Source: CAZXCK01 sp964639225 | GTDB lineage: Bacteria > Chloroflexota > Anaerolineae > Aggregatilineales > Phototrophicaceae | Assembly (NCBI GenBank): GCA_964639225.1 | Contig: CAZXCK010000134.1 | Span: 1 to 11,150 of the forward strand | Reading direction: 5' to 3' | DNA: 11,150 nt | Part shown: in pieces, positions 6,159-11,150 of the stretch | How positions within the stretch are numbered: position 1 is the stretch's first letter | Layout of the letters: each line of letters starts with the position of its first letter | Program-made: the position numbers and the translations under genes | Notes under the pieces: generated by a model | What the model was told of the DNA's origin: nothing | The model's input: only the letters and a program-made list of their open reading frames with translations | Database searches by the model: none

Positions 6159-7085
6159 ATGACTTCTGAACCCATCGTACACATCACGGGCCTGACCAAA
6201 CGCTATCCCGGCAGCAGCCGACTGGCGCTGAACAATCTCGACCTCAGCATCCAGCCGGGGGAGATTTTCGGCTACCTGGGGCCAAACGGAGCCGGTAAGA
6301 CGACGACCATCCGGCTGATGCTCAACTTTATCCGGCCCAGCGCTGGCAGCATTCGCGTACTGGGACTCGACGCCAACCGCCATTCGACGCGCGTCCGGCA
6401 GCAGGTGGGCAATCTGCCTGGTGAGCTGAACCTGTGGGATCATCTGACCGGGCGGCACACGCTGCGCTATCTCAGCGGATTGCGGCCCGGCTGCGACCTG
6501 CGCTACGCTTACGAACTGGCAGAGCAGCTCGACCTGGACCTGGACATCCGCTGCGGCAGCTATTCGACGGGCAACAAGCGCAAGCTGGGCATCATCCAGG
6601 CGATGATGCACCGTCCGCCGCTGCTGATTCTGGATGAGCCGACGACCGGCCTGGACCCGCTGGCGCGCCAGACGTTCCAGCATTTGCTGGCGGGGGCGCG
6701 CAGCGAAGGCCGGACCGTGTTCCTGTCGTCGCATATCCTGTCGGAAGTGCAGGCCATCTGCGACCGGGTGGCCATTATACGCGGCGGCGAGCTGCAGACC
6801 GTGATGCCGGTGGCGCGTCTTGGCGATGCCATCGAGCGCCATGTGACCATCTACAGCCCGGACTCGCTCACCGTCGATCAATGGGCGAGCCTGGACGGTG
6901 TGGCCCATGCCCAGGCCGGGCCGGGATTTATTCGCCTGCGGGTGACCGGCTCGCTGGACCCGGTGGTGAAATTCGCGGCGCGGCACCGCGTGGACAATCT
7001 GCAGATTGAGACGAGTGGGCTGGAAGAGTTGTTTATGACGTTCTATGGCCGCAACGGCGCATCGAACAACCACCAAGAGGAATGA
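6159..7085 (+). CDS. ABC transporter ATP-binding protein, ABC-2 exporter type
   Basis: This 308-residue cytoplasmic ATPase should power export by the membrane protein encoded next. It has Walker A GPNGAGKT (41-48), the divergent signature YSTGNKRKLG (135-144) common in ABC-2 type exporters in place of LSGGQ, Walker B LLILDE (155-160) with catalytic Glu160, the D-loop TGLDP (163-167) and the H-loop His192 in SSHILSE. The region around LPGELNL (86-92) takes the Q-loop place without an obvious Gln, as in this subfamily. Residues about 215-308 form the usual poorly conserved C-terminal domain. The stop at 7083-7085 is 11 bases before the preferred permease start, so the two genes form one operon. 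The substrate is unknown; drug, lipid or peptide export are all possible. Confidence 0.93.
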   Translation: MTSEPIVHITGLTKRYPGSSRLALNNLDLSIQPGEIFGYLGPNGAGKTTTIRLMLNFIRPSAGSIRVLGLDANRHSTRVRQQVGNLPGELNLWDHLTGRHTLRYLSGLRPGCDLRYAYELAEQLDLDLDIRCGSYSTGNKRKLGIIQAMMHRPPLLILDEPTTGLDPLARQTFQHLLAGARSEGRTVFLSSHILSEVQAICDRVAIIRGGELQTVMPVARLGDAIERHVTIYSPDSLTVDQWASLDGVAHAQAGPGFIRLRVTGSLDPVVKFAARHRVDNLQIETSGLEELFMTFYGRNGASNNHQEE

Positions 7086-7096
7086 GGCACGACCGT

Positions 7097-7972
7097 ATGA
7101 CCGACACCCTCACCCAGACCTCGCCACGATCCGCTGCGCTGCCCCGTGCCAGCTTCATTCAGCCGGGTGTCATCTTCCGGCGCGCCCTCATCGACAATCT
7201 GGCGGGTATCGTGGCCTGGGGTGTCGGCTACAGCGCGCTGATCGTGTCGGTGGTGGTGCTGTATCCCATTCTGGAAGAGAACAACACGCTTTTCAGCGTG
7301 CTGAGCGGCCTGGGACTACTGGAAATATTCACGGCCAATTACCCCATCGACCCCAGCGCGCTGACCACGTTTCCGGGCTATCTGGCGTTTGAGGCACTCG
7401 GCTGGGGGCCGGTGATTTTTTCGGCGTATCTCATCCCGCAGACGCTGGGCGCGGTGCTGGGCGAGGAACAGCGCGGCACGCTCGATCTGCTGCTGAGTAC
7501 GCCCATCACACGCTGGCAGCTCATCACCGAAAAGACGCTGGCGATTGTGGCCTCGCTGGTCTTGATTCTGAGCATCATGCTGGCGACGCTGCTGGTCAGC
7601 ACCGGGCTGTCGAACCAGGTCGAACTGGAGACCTGGCAGGCGCTGGCCGGTGTGTGGCACATTCTGCCGATTTCGCTGGTGGTCATCGCGGTGACGCTGC
7701 TGCTGTCGGTGACGTTTTATAATCCGCGCATGGTCGGCGGGCTGGCGGCGCTGTTTATCATCGTCAGCTATTTTGTGCGCAGCCTGTCGGATATGGCGCA
7801 GCTTCCGCTGCTGGATGTTCTGCGACGCTTTTCGATTTTTCACTATTTCAGCAGCATCGGTGCCATGATCGACGGAGTCAACTGGCGCGCCGATATCGGC
7901 CTGATGCTGCTGGCATTGGTGATCTTCGGGCTGGCGCTGCTCAGATTCCAGCGCCGCGACCTGGGATTATAG
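7097..7972 (+). CDS. ABC-2 type transporter permease
   Basis: The product has 291 residues from this start and is the membrane half of the exporter. I see six hydrophobic helices, including LAGIVAWGVGYSALIV near the N-terminus, ALGWGPVIFSAYLIP, a long helix after ITEKTLAIV, one around ISLVVIAVTLLLSV, one at GGLAALFIIVSYFV, and a last one at LMLLALVIFGLALL. The cytoplasmic motif EEQRGTLDLLLSTPITR is diagnostic for ABC-2 permeases and contacts the ATPase. An ATG at 7082 overlaps the ATPase stop, but its Shine-Dalgarno would abut it. The ATG at 7097 has TGAGG (7083-7087) 9 bases upstream and is preferred. The gene ends one base from the stop of the convergent C39-like gene, leaving no room for a separate terminator. 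Confidence 0.88.
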   Translation: MTDTLTQTSPRSAALPRASFIQPGVIFRRALIDNLAGIVAWGVGYSALIVSVVVLYPILEENNTLFSVLSGLGLLEIFTANYPIDPSALTTFPGYLAFEALGWGPVIFSAYLIPQTLGAVLGEEQRGTLDLLLSTPITRWQLITEKTLAIVASLVLILSIMLATLLVSTGLSNQVELETWQALAGVWHILPISLVVIAVTLLLSVTFYNPRMVGGLAALFIIVSYFVRSLSDMAQLPLLDVLRRFSIFHYFSSIGAMIDGVNWRADIGLMLLALVIFGLALLRFQRRDLGL

Positions 7973-7973
7973 C

Positions 7974-9068
7974 CTACCCTGTGTTTTCCGCTTCCAGCGA
8001 GTCGCGCAGTTCGCGGGCGGCGGCGTAACGCGGGTTGCGCCACAGGGCCGCGTCCAGGTTGTTGATGGCGCGCTGGGTATCGCCCAGGCCCAGGTATGCG
8101 CGGGCGATGTAGTAATACGACTCCTCGACGCCGGGCGCGTCGGCCACCACCTGCCGCGTCAGGGCGATCACATCGTCATAGCGCCCCATCTGCAGATAGG
8201 CTTCATACGGCTCGAACTGGTACCACATCATACGCCAGGGCAGACCGACACGGCGCGCCTCGTCGAAGGCGTTGGCGGCTTCTTCGTAACGTTCGAGCGC
8301 CACCAGCGCCATGCCCGCGTTGAACAGATCGAACGAATCGCGGCCCTCGGCCATGTCGGCGCTGACCTGCTCCAGAGTCCACTGGGCCGCTGCTGCCGGG
8401 TCCCACATTTCGCCCATGAGGGCCTGCAGGCGCGCCTCGTCCTCTGGTCGGTAGAGGACCATGTAATAGCGGTTGAGGCTGCGCCAGCGTTCGTCCAGAT
8501 CGTCATAATCAAACGGACGGCCCTGGTTATCGACACCGGCCCCCAGCAGCGAGTCGTAAGCGTAGAACTGGCGCAGGTTGTCGTCGTAACCCATGATGAC
8601 ACGGTTGTGGCTCATCCAGTCGTACATAACGTTGCCGCCGTCGTAGTAGGCATTTTCGATCAGCACCGGGAAGCCGTTGGCGACCAGCGCCCGCAGCAGA
8701 TCGAGGGTGCCGCCGGTGCGCTCGATGCCGCGCAGGCCGAACGTCTCGGCATAGTCGATCATCTCATCCAGGCGCACACTCATATCGTCGCTGTGGGGAT
8801 TCAGGAAGCTGATGGTGTCGCGGTATTGCAGGGGATCATCGACCCAGTAAGACATCTGGATCGTCAGCGCCGCCGAGGCGCAGCGGTTGACGTCCTGCCA
8901 CACCAGCGACAGCCCATCGAGGCGGGCGCTGGTGGGCAGCGCATCGCCCAGCACGACATCGGGCGGGGCGTCGGGGTCGATCTCTTCGGCATGGATCACG
9001 CCGGGCGCGGCCATCAGTGCAGCCAGAAGCGCACCGGCGATAATCGCCAAAAGTCGGGATTTCAACAT
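7974..9068 (-). CDS. Secreted C39-like cysteine peptidase with C-terminal TPR-like repeats
   Basis: The 364-residue product begins with a clear Sec signal peptide (LLAIIAGALLAALMAAPG, likely cleaved after VIHA at residue 27). A papain-like C39 domain follows: WQDVNRCASAAL (57-68) provides Gln58 and Cys63, SHNRVIMGYDD (153-163) provides His154, and AYDSLLG provides Asp172, in the order expected for the triad. The usual CGPA box reads CASA. Residues about 235-364 form helical TPR-like repeats (RYEEAANAFDEA, YYYIARAYLGLGDTQRAINN), suggesting protein binding. It should be exported; it may be a peptidase or an inactive relative. The ATG at 9068 is preferred because GAGG (plus 9078-9081) lies 9 bases upstream; an ATG at 9083 overlaps that site. 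It lies 93 bases downstream of the two anchored-protein genes on the same strand and may have its own promoter. Confidence 0.8.
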   Translation of the reverse strand: MLKSRLLAIIAGALLAALMAAPGVIHAEEIDPDAPPDVVLGDALPTSARLDGLSLVWQDVNRCASAALTIQMSYWVDDPLQYRDTISFLNPHSDDMSVRLDEMIDYAETFGLRGIERTGGTLDLLRALVANGFPVLIENAYYDGGNVMYDWMSHNRVIMGYDDNLRQFYAYDSLLGAGVDNQGRPFDYDDLDERWRSLNRYYMVLYRPEDEARLQALMGEMWDPAAAAQWTLEQVSADMAEGRDSFDLFNAGMALVALERYEEAANAFDEARRVGLPWRMMWYQFEPYEAYLQMGRYDDVIALTRQVVADAPGVEESYYYIARAYLGLGDTQRAINNLDAALWRNPRYAAARELRDSLEAENTG

Positions 9069-9098
9069 AGAATTGAACCTCATCCATCTGTTTGCCGG

Positions 9099-9104
9099 AT
9101 CATA
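9099..9104 (-). promoter_or_regulatory. Putative -10 box for the C39-like gene
   Basis: On the minus strand TATGAT occupies plus 9099-9104, about 30 bases before the ATG at 9068. No convincing -35 is visible. If used, the gene is transcribed apart from the two upstream minus-strand genes. Confidence 0.3.
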
Positions 9105-9161
9105 CTAACACATTTCGGGTCACTGGCTGATGAGGCGTTGGTAAATCGTATGTGAGGGCGT

Positions 9162-10070
9162 TCACATATCGCCGACCTGGACGAAGTCCAGGCGGACGAC
9201 GTTCTCCGCGCAGGTATCGCGGGTGGTGATGGTATACACCGGCGACAGCGGCGCGCCCGCCGCGCTGAGTAGCTGCACGCGGTAGGTTCGCTGCAACGGC
9301 GCGCCGCCCAGCAGCACCTCGAAGCCGCCCGGCCCGAAAGCTGCGCTGGCGCCGCTGTAGACGCGCATGGGCGCGTCTGCCGGGTTCTGAGTGTCGATTG
9401 TGCTGATGACCAGCCCTTCGAGCGGCTCGCCGTCGGGGCCAGTCACCGTCCCGGCGATGCTGGCCCAGTTGCATTCTTCATTGTTGCTGTTGGCCGCGTA
9501 GCGCACGCCGCCGGTTGCCATGGCGAACGGCGGCAGATCGACCAGCGGCGGCCCGGACATCTCCGGTTCGGGCGCGGGCGTCCAGGTGACGACGACGAAC
9601 GGTGTCGGCGGCGCCAGCGGATTCAGCGCCGCGTTGTACGGGTCGCGCCACACCATCGCAAAGTAGACGATCAGCGCGCCGGTCCCCAGCAGAAACAGCA
9701 GCGTCAGCAGGTTGTAGCGCCACGCTCCCTGGCGGCGGCGGACAACGGGCCGGGCGGTGGCGCTGCGTCTGCCGGGCGAAGCGGGCGGCAGTTCGTGCGG
9801 CAGCGGCGGGAAACGCTCGCCGGGGGCCGGGCGGCGCACCTGCTGCGGCTGATTCTCAGCGAACAGCCCCTCAAGCTCTGCCGGGATGTCGAGCGTCAGC
9901 GGGCCATCGAGCAGGGGCATGTCGTCATCGGGCGTGAGGTCACCAGCGGACGCCGCTTCGTCGCTGTCGTCGGCGGGAAACAGTGGACCGCGCGCATCCA
10001 GCTTTTTTTTGCGCTGGCGGCTGCTGACACGGCGCACGTCCGCCGAAAATTCCTGCTCGTCGTCACTCAT
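9162..10070 (-). CDS. Single-pass membrane protein with cytoplasmic tail and C-terminal two-Cys extracytoplasmic domain
   Basis: This 302-residue protein is not assigned to a named family. Residues 1-118 form a charged, Pro-rich, probably disordered tail with acidic blocks (DDSDE, TPDDD) and RKKK at 20-23. RRRQGAWRYN at 111-120 precedes one membrane helix (about 119-141), so by the positive-inside rule the C-terminus is outside. After a short Pro-rich linker comes a domain of about 100 residues starting CNWASIAGTVTGPDGEPLEG at Cys200 and ending near Cys287 (TCAENVVRLDFVQV), with beta-strand character like a carboxypeptidase-regulatory-like fold. Both the helix and this domain are paralogous to the protein encoded just upstream. 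AGGA (plus 10078-10081) lies 7 bases before the ATG, and 18 bases separate it from the upstream gene, so the pair is an operon. Sensing or scaffolding at the cell surface is possible but unproven. Confidence 0.82.
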   Translation of the reverse strand: MSDDEQEFSADVRRVSSRQRKKKLDARGPLFPADDSDEAASAGDLTPDDDMPLLDGPLTLDIPAELEGLFAENQPQQVRRPAPGERFPPLPHELPPASPGRRSATARPVVRRRQGAWRYNLLTLLFLLGTGALIVYFAMVWRDPYNAALNPLAPPTPFVVVTWTPAPEPEMSGPPLVDLPPFAMATGGVRYAANSNNEECNWASIAGTVTGPDGEPLEGLVISTIDTQNPADAPMRVYSGASAAFGPGGFEVLLGGAPLQRTYRVQLLSAAGAPLSPVYTITTRDTCAENVVRLDFVQVGDM

Positions 10071-10088
10071 AGCTGTGTCCTGTGCTGG

Positions 10089-10883
10089 CTAGGGCGCAGT
10101 CGGCTGCTGGCCGAACGGTCGAACCTGGATGAAACGCACGATGGCCGCGTTGGCGTTGCAGTCCTGCGGGAACGTAACCTGCACATCGGGCGACAGCGCC
10201 ACCCGGTCGCCCACCAGCGATTCCAGCCGCACGAAATAGGTCTGGTCGTTGATGGTATTGGCGACGGTCACTTCCCAGCCGGAGAGCGGCCCGTACAGCG
10301 AGTTATCGCCAGTGGTAACGACACGCTCGAAATCGCCGGACTGGCTGAAGACGCGCACGCGGAACTGCCGGTCGAGTTCGTTGCCGTCCAGGCCCAGCAC
10401 GCTGCCGCCGATCCCCTGCCAGGCGCAGCCCAGCGCGTTAACGTTGTTGGGGCCAATGATCACACTCTCGCGCTGCTCGAACAGGAAGGGCGAGTCGGTG
10501 GGCGTAAAGGTCAGTGTGGGGCCTTCGGGTGTGGGGGTGCCGGTGGGCGTGGCCGTATCGGCTGGCGTGGGCGTCAGCGATGGCGTCTCGGTGGGGCCGG
10601 GCGTGCTGGTGATGGTGGCCGACGGCGTGACGGTCGGCGCTTCGGTGGGCGTCAGTGACGGTGTGACGGTGTCGGTTGGCGTGAGCGTCAGCGTGGGGGT
10701 CAGGGTCTCGGTGGGGGTGTTGGTGGGCGTCGCGGTAGGCAGCCCCATCGAAGTTGGCAGCGCGACTGTCTGCGTGTCATCGTCTGCCGGGCTGGCCAAC
10801 TGCACCGCCACAAACACGATGATCGCCACCGTCCCTACCAGAAAAATCAGACTGAGCGTGTTGAATATTGCCGCTTTTTGCAT
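10089..10883 (-). CDS. Membrane-anchored protein with Thr/Pro-rich linker and C-terminal two-Cys domain
   Basis: The 264-residue product has only seven residues before a single N-terminal helix (about 8-29), which should act as an uncleaved anchor. Residues about 43-130 are a Thr/Pro-rich spacer built on repeated TPT and TLTPT units, as in wall-spanning or surface proteins. The domain at about 150-258 starts at Cys153 (GCAWQGIGGSVLGLDGNEL) and has a second cysteine at 242 (QDCNANAAIVRFIQV). A disulfide between them is plausible outside the cell. The spacing, the GPLSGWEV motif and the flanking strands match the next gene's product closely. No enzyme motif is seen. Only a weak GAGA precedes the ATG. 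The gene is first of a two-gene unit and may be driven by a promoter candidate near 10900-10926. Confidence 0.85.
   Translation of the reverse strand: MQKAAIFNTLSLIFLVGTVAIIVFVAVQLASPADDDTQTVALPTSMGLPTATPTNTPTETLTPTLTLTPTDTVTPSLTPTEAPTVTPSATITSTPGPTETPSLTPTPADTATPTGTPTPEGPTLTFTPTDSPFLFEQRESVIIGPNNVNALGCAWQGIGGSVLGLDGNELDRQFRVRVFSQSGDFERVVTTGDNSLYGPLSGWEVTVANTINDQTYFVRLESLVGDRVALSPDVQVTFPQDCNANAAIVRFIQVRPFGQQPTAP
10494..10757 (-). repeat. Low-complexity Thr/Pro-coding repeat tract
   Basis: This stretch encodes residues 43-130 of the anchored protein. On the plus strand it appears as degenerate GGTGTGGG/GTGGGCGT-type units of 6 to 18 bases. Such tracts change length by slippage and recombination, so copy number may vary between strains or be misassembled. 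Opposite-strand open frames here are by-products of the biased composition. Confidence 0.75.
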
Positions 10884-10899
10884 GCTGGTTTCTCGTTTG

Positions 10900-10926
10900 T
10901 TTATCTGCTGTCATGTGCTTTGCCAA
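10900..10926 (-). promoter_or_regulatory. Putative promoter of the paired anchored-protein genes
   Basis: On the minus strand TTGGCA (plus 10921-10926) and GATAAA (plus 10900-10905) are separated by 15 bases, about 20 bases upstream of the ATG at 10883. The -35 matches five of six and the -10 four of six; the spacer is short. Confidence 0.3.
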
Positions 10927-10962
10927 ATTAATGCGGATAAACCGATCTCGTAGCATGCCTTC

Positions 10963-11045
10963 GCCAGCGGTTCAAAACCGCTGGCTACAGGGAGCCGACC
11001 CACTGAAGGGGTCGTGTCCCCTGTGGCACGCAACTGGGGCGGTTC
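10963..11045. repeat. Hairpin-rich intergenic module next to the right repeat copy
   Basis: GCCAGCGGTT at 10963-10972 pairs perfectly with AACCGCTGGC at 10976-10985, and AGGGG at 11007-11011 pairs with CCCCT at 11018-11022. The module runs directly into the repeat starting at 11046. Neither hairpin is followed by a T-run. No gene is seen between 10884 and the window end. Confidence 0.5.
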
Positions 11046-11141
11046 TTTGTGTCTCTTTAGCAGACACGCTTCCTGTAGCCTGCTGCAAGCAGCTTGTGTT
11101 TTAACGCCGGGCGGGATCGGTCCGCCCCTTTACTCCGCTCT
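11046..11141 (-). repeat. Second dispersed repeat family, right copy (inverted)
   Basis: This is the inverted partner of 5739-5821, with conserved blocks at 11046-11080 and 11096-11141. The middle bases 11081-11095 differ and form their own small hairpin (GCTGC at 11082-11086 with GCAGC at 11089-11093). GTGTCT at 11049-11054 pairs with AGACAC at 11062-11067, and GGGCGG at 11109-11114 with CCGCCC at 11122-11127. Conserved arms around a variable hairpin point to a structured element and not a decayed gene. Confidence 0.8.
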
Positions 11142-11150
11142 AAATACTTA

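Noticed and set aside
5958..7076. 372-codon open frame on the minus strand opposite the ABC ATPase gene
   Set aside because: The ATPase has all ABC motifs; this frame has no recognisable domain and begins in repeat sequence.
10249..10953. Plus-strand frame of Val/Gly/Ser repeats opposite the anchored protein
   Set aside because: It is the complement of the Thr/Pro-coding tract, and the minus-strand reading gives a sensible anchor, linker and domain.
10868..11104. 78-codon plus-strand frame at the right end
   Set aside because: It starts within the anchored-protein gene and runs over the hairpin module and the inverted repeat; it has no protein features.
10963..11141. Possible CRISPR-like array in the right-end repeats
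   Set aside because: The units are hairpins of different sequence and size without regularly spaced identical repeats.

Overview
The window looks like GC-rich chromosomal DNA from a Chloroflexota (Anaerolineae-like) bacterium, probably a draft or metagenome assembly because it holds a run of exactly 100 N. The lineage is an inference. It rests on high GC, a secreted C39-like peptidase with TPR-like repeats, a membrane-anchored protein with a long Thr/Pro linker, and dispersed hairpin-rich repeats. No rRNA, tRNA or CRISPR array was seen.

Left part (1-5644). The 3' part of a large YfhO-like membrane protein gene enters from the left edge. A palindromic repeat lies inside it in frame, and a sequence gap lies near its 3' end. 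It overlaps tail-to-tail with a PLP-dependent D-serine dehydratase / D-threonine aldolase-like gene on the minus strand. A cation diffusion facilitator (CDF) gene with an unusually long C-terminal half diverges from that gene. A short-chain dehydrogenase (SDR) gene follows, with its own ribosome binding site. These look like four independent single-gene units.

Repeat-rich spacer (5645-6158). This 514-base stretch holds no convincing gene. It has a duplicated copy of the SDR 3' end, two halves of the repeat family found inside the YfhO gene, a second repeat family inserted between those halves, and several perfect hairpins. It ends at a putative extended -10 promoter.

Right part (6159-11150). 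A two-gene ABC-2 type exporter (ATPase, then permease) runs rightward and ends one base short of a convergent gene for a secreted C39-like, TPR-like protein. Upstream of the latter on the minus strand are two adjacent genes for single-pass membrane proteins that are paralogs of each other. They share the membrane segment and a C-terminal two-cysteine domain, but differ in cytoplasmic tail and linker. The right end carries an inverted copy of the second repeat family, so the exporter and surface-protein block (about 5.8-11.05 kb) sits between inverted repeats.

The most notable points are the in-frame repeat inside the YfhO-like gene, the nested and inverted repeats, the paired anchored paralogs, and the CDF protein with three apparent C-terminal domains and an altered metal-site residue. 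All functions are read from sequence motifs; no database search was possible.
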